Source: CAVWGP01 sp963754645 (GTDB taxonomy: Bacteria; Pseudomonadota; Alphaproteobacteria; Bin65). From it: a stretch of 64,000 nt of DNA. Within the stretch, counting starts at the first letter, position 1. Every line of letters starts with the position of its first letter. This document shows, piece by piece, positions 43,010 to 50,650 of this stretch. The DNA is taken from the NCBI GenBank assembly GCA_963754645.1, contig CAVWGP010000012.1:372001-436000 (forward strand). The letters are read 5' to 3'. The notes beneath the pieces are model-generated. The model ran no database searches and was not told where the DNA came from. It was given only the letters and a program-made list of their open reading frames with translations. Position numbers and translations under genes: made by a program.

Positions 43010-44410
43010 ATGTCCGCGGCGGCCAAGACGCGCATAGAAAGCAATTCGATGGGCACTGTTCCGGTGCCGGCGGATCGCTACTGGGGCGCCCAGACCCAGC
43101 GCTCGATCGAGAATTTCAACATCGGCGGCGAGCGCATGCCCGAGCCGCTAATCCGCGCCTTCGGCATTCTCAAGCGCGCGGCCGCCGAGGCCAATATCCA
43201 GCTCGGCGAACTCGATCCCAAGTTGGGCAAGCTCATCGTCGCCGCCGCCACCGAAGTGATGGACGGCAAGCTCGAAGGCCATTTCCCGCTCGTCGTCTGG
43301 CAAACCGGCTCGGGCACGCAGACCAATATGAACGTGAACGAAGTGATTTCGAACCGCGCGATCGAAATATCGGGCGGCGTCATGGGTTCGAAAAAACCCG
43401 TTCATCCCAACGATCACGTCAACCGCGGCCAATCCTCGAACGATTGCTTTCCGACGGCGATGCACATCGCGGCGGTGCTCGAGATCAATCAGCGCCTGCT
43501 GCCGGCGCTGCGCCACCTGCACGACGAACTCAACAAGAAGTCGCGCAAATTTTCCCGCATCATCAAGATGGGGCGCACGCACACGCAAGACGCGGTCCCG
43601 CTCACGCTCGGCCAGGAATTCTCGGCCTATGTGCAGCAGGTCGCCTACGGCATCGAGCGGGTGCGTGGCGCGCTGCCGCGCCTTGCGCTCCTCGCCCAAG
43701 GCGGCACCGCCGTCGGCACCGGGCTCAACGCCAGGAAGGGCTTCGACCGCCTGTTCTGCCAGAAGGTTTCGAAGATCACGAACTACGCCTTCGATCCCGC
43801 GCCCAACAAGTTCGAGGCGCTGGCCGCGCACGACGCCGTCGTCGAGACCTCGGGCGCGCTCAACGTGCTCGCCGTGTCGTTGATGAAGATCGCGAACGAC
43901 ATCCGCTTTCTCGGCTCGGGCCCGCGCTCCGGCCTGGGCGAACTCTTGCTGCCGGAGAACGAGCCGGGCTCCTCGATCATGCCCGGCAAGGTCAATCCGA
44001 CGCAGTGCGAGGCGTTGAGCATGGTGTGCTGCCAGGCGATGGGCAACAACGTAACGATATCCATCGCCGGATCGAACGGCCATTTCGAGCTCAACGTGTT
44101 CAAGCCGGTGATGATTTTGAACCTGCTGCAATCGGTGCGCCTGATCGCCGACGCGGCGCGCAGCTTCGCCGACAAATGCATTTCGGGCATCCAGGCCAAC
44201 GAGCAGCGCATCGACCGGCTGATGAGCGAGTCGCTCATGCTCGTCACCGCGCTCAATCCGCATATCGGCTATGACAACGCCGCCAAGATCGCCAAGCGCG
44301 CGCACAAGGACGGCACCACGTTGCTCGAGGCCGGCAAGGCGCTGGGGCTCTTGACCGAGGAAAAATTCAAGAAGTGGGTGCGGCCGGAAAACATGATCGG
44401 GCCGACGTGA
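43010..44410 (+). CDS. fumC: Class II fumarate hydratase
   Basis: TCA-cycle enzyme that interconverts fumarate and L-malate, 466 residues, full length. Active-site blocks are QTGSGTQTNMNVNEVISNRA, HPNDHVNRGQSSNDCFPTAM, GRTHTQDAVPLTLGQEF and the signature GSSIMPGKVNPTQCEAL. The start follows a GGGGAG ribosome-binding site. It resembles the iron-independent class II enzyme of other alphaproteobacteria. A MITE-like element follows directly, then an RHH gene often found near fumC in this class. Confidence 0.96.
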   Translation: MSAAAKTRIESNSMGTVPVPADRYWGAQTQRSIENFNIGGERMPEPLIRAFGILKRAAAEANIQLGELDPKLGKLIVAAATEVMDGKLEGHFPLVVWQTGSGTQTNMNVNEVISNRAIEISGGVMGSKKPVHPNDHVNRGQSSNDCFPTAMHIAAVLEINQRLLPALRHLHDELNKKSRKFSRIIKMGRTHTQDAVPLTLGQEFSAYVQQVAYGIERVRGALPRLALLAQGGTAVGTGLNARKGFDRLFCQKVSKITNYAFDPAPNKFEALAAHDAVVETSGALNVLAVSLMKIANDIRFLGSGPRSGLGELLLPENEPGSSIMPGKVNPTQCEALSMVCCQAMGNNVTISIAGSNGHFELNVFKPVMILNLLQSVRLIADAARSFADKCISGIQANEQRIDRLMSESLMLVTALNPHIGYDNAAKIAKRAHKDGTTLLEAGKALGLLTEEKFKKWVRPENMIGPT

Positions 44411-44435
44411 TTCGAATTCGCAGGGGCGGATCCTA

Positions 44436-44644
44436 TACCGAATTCGGCTGATTGCTTCAGCGCGCCCTACCATGCAACTTCGGCGCATGAATTCTGGACC
44501 CCGGCTCGGTGGCCGGGGTGACAGTATTTTTTCCAGGTCGTCGATCGAAAAATACACTGTCACCCCGGCGAAAAGCCGGAGACCAGATGCAGGGGGAAAC
44601 GTATTTGGCGCGCTCGGTGGCGAAGCAATCGACCGAACGCCGTA
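44436..44644. repeat. MITE-like element, copy D, with different interior
   Basis: Termini TACCGAATTCGGCTGATTGC and, on the other strand, TACGGCGTTCGGTCGATTGC match each other and the ends of copies A and C. The interior differs: two palindromic arms (44494-44524 and 44555-44586) built from CACCCCGGC and GCCGG words, each related to 28650-28730, around GTATTTTTT/AAAAATAC. It lies between fumC and the RHH gene. Flanking CTA and TTA are a weak candidate target duplication. Confidence 0.68.
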
Positions 44645-44681
44645 TTAGGCCCGCTCCCACGGCGTTTCCGGTAAAGTTTTC

Positions 44682-44897
44682 ATGCCCCGACTGAGCAAGC
44701 GCTCGATCGTGATCGCCGGGCATCGCACCAGCGTGGCGCTGGAGGCGGAATTTTGGGCTGCGCTCGACGACATTGCCGCGGCGCGCGGCGAAACCGTGCC
44801 GCGCCTCATCGCGCGCCTCGACGCGGCAAAGACCGGCGGGCTCGCCAGCGCCCTGCGCGTTTTCGTGTTGAAAGAAATCGCCGGGCGAAAAAAATAG
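44682..44897 (+). CDS. Ribbon-helix-helix domain protein
   Basis: Small DNA-binding-type protein of 71 residues (MPRLSKRSIVIAGHRTSVAL, EAEFWAALDDIAAARGETVP, ending VLKEIAGRKK). The RHH_4-like family to which it resembles is commonly encoded just downstream of fumC in alphaproteobacteria, often with a DUF4169 gene between. Here the DUF4169 gene is absent and a MITE-like element sits in its place. Targets are unknown. Confidence 0.82.
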   Translation: MPRLSKRSIVIAGHRTSVALEAEFWAALDDIAAARGETVPRLIARLDAAKTGGLASALRVFVLKEIAGRKK

Positions 44898-45076
44898 GGC
44901 CGCCGGGCGCAAGGCCGGGCAGCCCAAGTTTGGGGAGAAGCCATAGCGGCCGCGATGCCATGGGTTTCCATTGCATCCGCCGGCCATGACCCGTTTATAG
45001 TTACGAAGCCCGCGCCCGTCCTATCCCTGCACGGGCCGGGGTTTGCGATTATGAAAAAAACACGCCCGCCGGCACC

Positions 45077-45541
45077 CTATTTCTTGAGTACCGCGGGCCA
45101 ATTGGCGTTGGCGTTGACGATGTAGCCGGGAATGTTTTGCGACCAGCGCGCCTGCACCGTCTTGTCCTTGTTGAGATAGAGCTTGCCGTCGACGATGCGC
45201 CAGGAATTGGGATCGGTTTCGACGGCGAAGCCCATGGCGGTGCCGAAGGCGCAATAGCCGCCGTATTGCGGCGCGTATTTTTCCGGATTGGCGGCAAAGG
45301 CGGCGCGATTGGCCGCGCTGGCGAAATGCCACGTGGCGCCGCGCCATTGATGGCTGAATTGCGCACTGCCTTTCGTCGGCGCGCCGGCGGTGTGATAGGC
45401 GACAGGATCGTAGCCGTTGATGGCCGCGCCTTGGTTCGAATAGATGGCCGGCTTTTCGGCATGGGCAGGAACGGCGGCGGGACCGAGCACCGCGAAAGCG
45501 ATGGCGATCGGCGCCGCAATATTGGCAATACGACGAAGCAT
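45077..45541 (-). CDS. Secreted YHS domain protein
   Basis: Exported protein of 154 residues with signal MLRRIANIAAPIAIAFAVLG, cleaved near AHAEK. The YHS-type domain has INGYDPVAYHTAGAPTKGSA, FASAANRAAFAANPEKYAPQ and YGGYCAFGTAMG, with a single conserved Cys. YHS domains are associated with metal binding. The gene follows GGAGA and stands alone between the RHH gene and a dehydrogenase gene. Confidence 0.86.
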   Translation of the reverse strand: MLRRIANIAAPIAIAFAVLGPAAVPAHAEKPAIYSNQGAAINGYDPVAYHTAGAPTKGSAQFSHQWRGATWHFASAANRAAFAANPEKYAPQYGGYCAFGTAMGFAVETDPNSWRIVDGKLYLNKDKTVQARWSQNIPGYIVNANANWPAVLKK

Positions 45542-45655
45542 GGAACGTTCTCCGGATCGAGGCGGAAGCGGAATGCTTCTGCTGCCGCGAGATTAGCGCC
45601 GCCGCCGCGCAGCGCGCTGTCACATAGGTTCAATCCGGCGTGAGTCGTTCGTTAC

Positions 45656-46729
45656 TCACCCGCGCGCCAGCCGCAGGAATTCGCGCCGGCCGAGGCCCAC
45701 TTGATCGGCGGCGGCGCAGAGTTCGGACCACGTCGTGCTGTCGATCGCGATGCCGTGCTTGGCCCGGTGCTTCATGTGCGCGATCTCGGGCTCGCCGGCG
45801 ACCAGCACCGGCTGGCCGCGTTTCGCCGGCGGCGCGGATTTGAAATAGCGCAAGATCGCATCCGCCTCGCGCGCGAGATGGCGGCGGCTCGACAGCCGGT
45901 TCGGATCGATGACGATGGCGAGCATGCTGTTGCGGATGCCGAGGTTCCACGGCTGGTGCGGCGGGATCGTGTGTCCCGCGGTCAGCGCGGCGCCGAGCAG
46001 TTCGGCAAAAAGCGCGAGACCGTAGCCCTTGTGATCGCCGAAGGTCAGCACGGCGCCCTTGGGCTCCTGAAAGATCACGTTGGGGTCGGTCGTCGGCCGG
46101 CCGCGCGCATCGAGCAAGAGACCGTCGGCGACGCGCACGCCCTTGTTTTTCGCGACGCGGATCTTGCCGACCGCGACCTTGCTGGTGGCAAAATCGAGAA
46201 TGACCGCCGGGCGCCGGCCGCTCGCCGGCACGGTCATGCAGATCGGATTGGTCCCGAAACGCCCGGCCTTGCCGCCGAAGGGCGCCACCGTCGGGCCGTG
46301 GCCCGCCACGTTGACGAAATGCAGCGAGATGAAGCCCGCCGCCGCGCAGCGTTCGCCATAGGCGCCGACGCGCCCGATGTGATGCGCATTATGCAGGCCG
46401 GCGACGGCGACGCCGTGCTTGCGCGCGCGGGCGATGGCGCGCGTGATGAGTTCGTTGGCGACCACCTGGCCATGCCCGCCCTGCCCGTCGGCGAGCAGGA
46501 ACGGCCCGTCGTCGCGCAACAGCTTGATGTGCCGGTTGAGCTGCAGCATGCCGGCCTCGGCATGGCGCATGTATTGCGGCACCATGCCGACGCCGTGGCT
46601 GTCGTGGCCCTTCAAATTGGCGGTGACGAGATGATCGGCGACGGTCTTCGCCTCGCGCCCGGTGCTGCCCGAGGCGCGCAGGATGGCGTAGACGGCGTGG
46701 GTCAGCGGGATGTGGCGGAGGGTTGGCAT
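45656..46729 (-). CDS. Ldh family (malate/L-sulfolactate-type) NAD(P)-dependent oxidoreductase
   Basis: Cytoplasmic dehydrogenase of 357 residues in the malate/L-lactate (type 2) family, unrelated to Rossmann malate dehydrogenases. Landmarks: TANLKGHDSHGVGMVPQYMR, GVAVAGLHNAHHIGRVGAYG, FGTNPICMTVP and GDHKGYGLALFAELLGAALT. Relatives act on malate, sulfolactate, ureidoglycolate or imino acids. No neighbour identifies the substrate. It starts 15 bases after the toxin remnant's stop, on the same strand. Confidence 0.88.
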   Translation of the reverse strand: MPTLRHIPLTHAVYAILRASGSTGREAKTVADHLVTANLKGHDSHGVGMVPQYMRHAEAGMLQLNRHIKLLRDDGPFLLADGQGGHGQVVANELITRAIARARKHGVAVAGLHNAHHIGRVGAYGERCAAAGFISLHFVNVAGHGPTVAPFGGKAGRFGTNPICMTVPASGRRPAVILDFATSKVAVGKIRVAKNKGVRVADGLLLDARGRPTTDPNVIFQEPKGAVLTFGDHKGYGLALFAELLGAALTAGHTIPPHQPWNLGIRNSMLAIVIDPNRLSSRRHLAREADAILRYFKSAPPAKRGQPVLVAGEPEIAHMKHRAKHGIAIDSTTWSELCAAADQVGLGRREFLRLARG

Positions 46730-46744
46730 CGTTTCTGCAAAACC

Positions 46745-47042
46745 TCAATTTTGAGAGCGCCGTTTGGCGCTCCAGTTTCTTGCGCCATGAAAAATTCCGA
46801 GGATTAGAACTTCCTTGCCTTCTATTTCGTAGACCGCAACGTACGGGAGCCCGGTTACGACAACACGTCGCGTTCCTGGTTCGCGCCCGGGCGCGCCCAA
46901 ATACGGATTCTTTGCCAGCTTCTCGATCTGTTGCTTGATTTCGAGCGACCACGCGCTCCGCGGCTATCGGATTATCTGCCGCGATGTACCTCCGAATCTG
47001 CTCAAGATCGTTTACCGCACCTGAAAGAAATCGAACTCTCAT
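46745..47042 (-). pseudogene. ParE/RelE family toxin gene, frameshifted
   Basis: The N-terminus MRVRFLSGAVNDLEQIRRYI is typical of ParE toxins. After AAERVVA the frame must shift by one base near 46946 to continue as EIKQQIEKLAKNPYLG, RRVVVTGLPYVAVYEI and ILGIFHGAQNWSAK to the stop at 46745. All elements of a RelE/ParE fold are there, so inactivation is recent or a sequencing error. It overlaps the antitoxin gene by 4 bases. Confidence 0.8.
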
Positions 47043-47257
47043 CCGCGACGATTGCGAAAGACGGCTTTGACCTCAGCATCGGACGCGTATCTGCGCGGCA
47101 ACTTGCGCCGCCGCCGCACTTCCGCCCATTGATCGGCGGTGAGAGGGTCATCGCCACCTTGGTCGGCCATTTGAGCTACGATCTCTGCAATCTCATCCTG
47201 TCGCCGGGCCGGCAGGAGCCGTGCCTTGTCGATCGCCTGTTGAAGCCTTTTCGTCAC
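47039..47257 (-). CDS. Antitoxin of the ParE-type module
   Basis: Seventy-two-residue protein from a GTG start (MTKRLQQAIDKARLLPARRQ, then DEIAEIVAQM and YASDAEVKAVFRNRRG). It directly precedes and overlaps the toxin gene, the standard antitoxin-toxin order. The ribosome-binding GGAGG follows immediately after a TAG that is the stop codon of a glcD fragment, the same leader layout as the paralogue at 47358-47579. Confidence 0.78.
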   Translation of the reverse strand: MTKRLQQAIDKARLLPARRQDEIAEIVAQMADQGGDDPLTADQWAEVRRRRKLPRRYASDAEVKAVFRNRRG

Positions 47258-47267
47258 GCTTTGCCTC

Positions 47268-47340
47268 CTACACCCGCAAGATTTTTCCTGGATTCATGAT
47301 TTTCGCCCAGCTGAGCGATTTCTTGATCGTGCGCCGCAGC
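47268..47340 (-). pseudogene. Duplicated 3' end of the glcD-type gene
   Basis: Translates as RRTIKKSLSWAKIMNPGKIL, RV and stop; the intact oxidase ends MRTIKTALDPENIMNPGKIL, RM and stop. The fragment lies directly before an antitoxin gene, just as the true glcD end lies before the other antitoxin gene. It is therefore a partial duplication of a glcD-end plus antitoxin unit. Confidence 0.78.
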
Positions 47341-47357
47341 TTCGCTGGGAACAACCC

Positions 47358-47579
47358 TCATTTGTCGCGTGACTTCACCAACGCCTCGACGTCGCCAAGG
47401 GTCAGGCGCCCACAGGGGTTGGCAAGGCGCTTCTCGATCTCGCGGATTTGCGCGTCGCTTAGCAATGTTCCGGCCTTGCCAGGATCGAATTCGGCTTGCA
47501 ATAGGCTGGCGAGCCGATCCTGCACGGATGGGGGCAGCCGTTTCGCCTTCGCCACGGCTTGGTCGAACCGCTTGCTCAT
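47358..47579 (-). CDS. Orphan antitoxin-like protein
   Basis: Seventy-three-residue protein: MSKRFDQAVAKAKRLPPSVQ, DRLASLLQAEF, then LSDAQIREIEKRLANPCGRL. It shares the KRh.QAhxKAxxLPxxxQ start with the antitoxin downstream, but no toxin gene follows; instead a glcD fragment does. An AGGAG site precedes the start, overlapping the end of the intact oxidase gene's leader. It is probably a leftover of the duplication, still open. Confidence 0.68.
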   Translation of the reverse strand: MSKRFDQAVAKAKRLPPSVQDRLASLLQAEFDPGKAGTLLSDAQIREIEKRLANPCGRLTLGDVEALVKSRDK

Positions 47580-47588
47580 CGTCTTCTC

Positions 47589-49001
47589 CTACATCCGCAA
47601 AATCTTCCCCGGATTCATGATGTTCTCCGGGTCGAGCGCTGTCTTGATCGTGCGCATGACCGAGACCGCGTCGCCGTGCTCGGCGATGAGAAAATCCATC
47701 TTGCCCAGGCCGATGCCGTGCTCGCCGGTGCAGGTGCCGTCCATGGCCAGCGCGCGCATGACCAGGCGCTCGCTGAACTCGAAGGAGCGCGCCATCTCCT
47801 CGGGATCGTTCTGGTCGGCGATGAGCGTGACGTGGAAATTGCCGTCGCCGACATGGCCGACGATCGGCGCCACCAGGCGGAATTCCTTGATGTCCTTCTG
47901 GGTCTCGACGATGCATTCGGCGAGGCGCGAGATCGGCACGCAGACATCGGTCGCCCACACCTGCGCGCCCTTCCTCAGCGCCTTGGCGGCATAGGCGGCG
48001 TTGTGCCGGGCTTGCCACATCTTGTTGCGCTCTTCGGGGCTCGTCGTCCAATTGAAGGTGCCGCCGCCGAAACCGTCGGAGATTTCCTTGACGCGCTCGG
48101 CCTGCTCCTTGGCCGAGGCCGCGGTGCCGTGGAATTCCAGGAACAAGGTCGGCTCGACCGGGAACTTGGTGCCGGAATATTTGTTGAAAGCGTCGATCTG
48201 CACTTCGTCGACGATCTCGATGCGCGCGATCGGAATGCCCGATTGGATCGTCGCGATCACCGTGTTGACGGCGGCTTCGAGCGACGGATAGTGGCACACC
48301 GCCGAGGTCACCGCTTCGGGAATGCCGTAGAGCCTGAGCGCCACTTCGGTGATGACGCAGAGCGTGCCTTCCGAGCCGACGAAGAGGCGCGTCAAATCGT
48401 AGCCCGCCGCGCTTTTTTTCGAGCGCCGCGAAGTTTTGATGATGCGGCCGTCGGCGAGGACGACGGTGAGGCTGAGCACGTTCTCGCGCATCGTGCCGTA
48501 GCGCACGGCGTTGGTGCCCGAGGCGCGCGTCGCCGCCATGCCGCCGAGCGAGGCGTCGGCGCCGGGATCGATCGGGAAAAACAGGCCGGTGTCGCGCAAA
48601 TATTCGTTGAGCTGCTTGCGCGTGACGCCGGCCTGGACGCGGCAATCGAGATCCTCGGCATTGACCTCGATCACCTTGTTCATGCGCGACACGTCGAGGC
48701 AGACGCCGCCCTGGATGGCCGCGATGTGGCCTTCCAGCGAGGTGCCGGTGCCGAAGGGAATGATCGGCACCTTGTGCGTGGCGCAAATCTTGACGATCTC
48801 GGACACTTCCTCGGTGCTTTCGGCGAACACCACCGCGTCGGGCGGCATGACGGGGAAATGATCCTCGCCCTTGCCGTGCTGGTTGCGCACCGCCTCGGCG
48901 ATCGAGAGCCGGTCGCCGAAGCGCTGCTTCAGGATGCCGATCGCCGTGTCGATGCGCGAATCGGGGCGCCGTTTGACGGCAAGCGGGGTCTTCGAGGCCA
49001 T
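47589..49001 (-). CDS. FAD-binding oxidase, GlcD / D-lactate dehydrogenase type
   Basis: Flavoprotein of 470 residues in the FAD-binding_4/FAD-oxidase_C family that oxidises 2-hydroxy acids such as glycolate or D-lactate. FAD-binding blocks: IIPFGTGTSLEGHIAAIQGG and FFPIDPGADASLGGMAATRA. The C-terminal domain has HVGDGNFHVTLIADQ, GTCTGEHGIGLGKMDFL and NPGKILRM. No GlcE/GlcF partners are adjacent, so it is probably a single-subunit dehydrogenase. The start at 49001 (MASKTPLAVKRRPDSR) matches the family; longer open frames upstream are not supported. Confidence 0.92.
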   Translation of the reverse strand: MASKTPLAVKRRPDSRIDTAIGILKQRFGDRLSIAEAVRNQHGKGEDHFPVMPPDAVVFAESTEEVSEIVKICATHKVPIIPFGTGTSLEGHIAAIQGGVCLDVSRMNKVIEVNAEDLDCRVQAGVTRKQLNEYLRDTGLFFPIDPGADASLGGMAATRASGTNAVRYGTMRENVLSLTVVLADGRIIKTSRRSKKSAAGYDLTRLFVGSEGTLCVITEVALRLYGIPEAVTSAVCHYPSLEAAVNTVIATIQSGIPIARIEIVDEVQIDAFNKYSGTKFPVEPTLFLEFHGTAASAKEQAERVKEISDGFGGGTFNWTTSPEERNKMWQARHNAAYAAKALRKGAQVWATDVCVPISRLAECIVETQKDIKEFRLVAPIVGHVGDGNFHVTLIADQNDPEEMARSFEFSERLVMRALAMDGTCTGEHGIGLGKMDFLIAEHGDAVSVMRTIKTALDPENIMNPGKILRM

Positions 49002-49080
49002 GAGCGTTTCCTTCGCGACATACACGATCCGCCAAACTAGGCGCCCCGCCGCGGCCCGTCCAGCCATGGCATCGGCGTGC

Positions 49081-50163
49081 CTACAGCTTGTACTTCGCGA
49101 CCGCCGCCTCATCCCAGGCCATGCCGAAGCCCGGCCCTTTCGCCGTGACCATGCCGTCGCGCACTTCGTTCGGCTCGGCGAGCACGGCGCCGGCAATGTC
49201 GAGATATTCGAGCCAATGCGCCGTCGGCGTGACGGCGAGAACATGGGCGCTCGCCTCGATGAAGAGATGGCTCGAAACCGGCAGCGATGCCGCTTCGGCC
49301 TGGCCGGCGGCGCCGAGCCAGCCCGTGACGCCGCCGATCTTCATGATGTCGAGCATGGCGTAGTCGCTGGCGCCGGCGGCGACCGCCGCCGCCATGCCGC
49401 GCGGAAACCACCAATTCTCGCCGGTCTGAATTGGTATCGGCGAGCCGGCGCGGACCTTGGCATGCCCGGCAAGGTCCTCGGCCGGCACCGGCTCCTCGAC
49501 CCAGTGAATGTCGAACTCGGCGAGCCGCGCGATGCGGCGCCGAGCCTCGACGGCGTCGAGCGACTGGTTGTAATCGACCATGAGCGCGGTGCGCGGCCCG
49601 ATCATCGACCGCACCGCCTTCACCGAAGCGATATCGCGCTCGAAACCGCCGTCGCCGAGTTTGATCTTGATGGCCTTGAAGCCCTTGGCGAGCGAGGCGG
49701 CGATATCGCGCTCGTCGGTCTTGGGATCGATCGCGCCGTAGCTGTCATAGGCCGGGAGCGGCATCGGCACGCCGCCGAGCAAGCATGCGACGGGCGCATT
49801 CATCGCGCGGCCCAGCGCGTCCCACAAGGCCATCTCGATGCCCGCGACTGCCATGCCAACGAGGCCTTGCCAGCCGAGCAACCGAAAACGGCGGTCCAAC
49901 TCGCGCAACCGCGCCACCGGTGCGGCCGGCTTGCCGCAACTCTCCGCGCCGATGTCGCCGACCAATCGCACCAACGGCGCCAAGGCCGGGAGCGTGTAGC
50001 CGAAAATATACGCATGGCCAACGGCGCCTTGTTCCGTCACCGCATCGACGAGGACGAGTGGCGCGGACGGGATCGTGCCCATGGCGGTGCGCACCGGGCG
50101 CTTCAGCGGCGCGTTCACGGCGCGGGCATCGATGCTGCGGATCGTCAGTTTCAGATCGCTCAT
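49081..50163 (-). CDS. Mandelate racemase/muconate lactonizing enzyme family protein
   Basis: Enolase-superfamily enzyme of 360 residues, cytoplasmic, acting on carboxylate substrates by proton abstraction. The Lys pair is in FKAIKIKLGDGGF, metal ligands are in LMVDYNQSLDA, HWVEEPVPAED and QTGENWWFP, and the catalytic His is in PVSSHLFIEAS; this set fits the mandelate racemase subgroup. The substrate is unknown, probably an acid sugar or aromatic hydroxy acid. The start at 50163 has GGAG upstream. Confidence 0.9.
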   Translation of the reverse strand: MSDLKLTIRSIDARAVNAPLKRPVRTAMGTIPSAPLVLVDAVTEQGAVGHAYIFGYTLPALAPLVRLVGDIGAESCGKPAAPVARLRELDRRFRLLGWQGLVGMAVAGIEMALWDALGRAMNAPVACLLGGVPMPLPAYDSYGAIDPKTDERDIAASLAKGFKAIKIKLGDGGFERDIASVKAVRSMIGPRTALMVDYNQSLDAVEARRRIARLAEFDIHWVEEPVPAEDLAGHAKVRAGSPIPIQTGENWWFPRGMAAAVAAGASDYAMLDIMKIGGVTGWLGAAGQAEAASLPVSSHLFIEASAHVLAVTPTAHWLEYLDIAGAVLAEPNEVRDGMVTAKGPGFGMAWDEAAVAKYKL

Positions 50164-50328
50164 CGGCATACTCCGGCAGCGAGGCGAAATGGCCGATGCA
50201 AGCTAGCCTTGCCGTGGTATTGCGCCAAGGCGATTCCATTCGGAATATGTTCAGAATTGACGGGAATAATAGGAACGCCTGCCGCCACGCGCCAATTTTG
50301 CCGAATTGAAAATTTTCGGAGTTCTTCG

Positions 50329-50613
50329 ATGAAAAAATTCCTCGCCATCGCTTTCGCCCTCACCGCGTTGGGCGGCGTCGCCGCGCCGGCCGCCTATGCC
50401 GACGGCTGCTACATCTGCACCTCGGGCAGCCCGTGCGGCCAGTGCTCCTATACCGGACCGGACACGCAAGCGGCGCGCAAACGATGCGCGGACGCCGGCT
50501 GCAAGATCGGCGGCACGAAATCGTGCTCCACCGCGGCCAATATCAAAACCTGCCGCGCCAGCCTGGAGCAGCCGAACCGGCGCATGGCCGAAATCGATGC
50601 GCTGTTGAAGTAG
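50329..50613 (+). CDS. Small secreted cysteine-rich protein
   Basis: Ninety-four-residue protein with signal MKKFLAIAFALTALGGVAAP and eight cysteines in the mature part, spaced in two groups (GCYICTSGSPCGQC and RCADAGCKIGGTKSCSTAAN, IKTC). It ends with a short charged helix. Disulfide bonding is likely. The start follows GGAG. No function is known; it is divergent from the racemase-type gene and convergent with the TRAP permease gene. Confidence 0.8.
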   Translation: MKKFLAIAFALTALGGVAAPAAYADGCYICTSGSPCGQCSYTGPDTQAARKRCADAGCKIGGTKSCSTAANIKTCRASLEQPNRRMAEIDALLK

Positions 50614-50650
50614 CCGGCCGCCCAACCGTAGGGGCACGCGGCGCGTGCTC

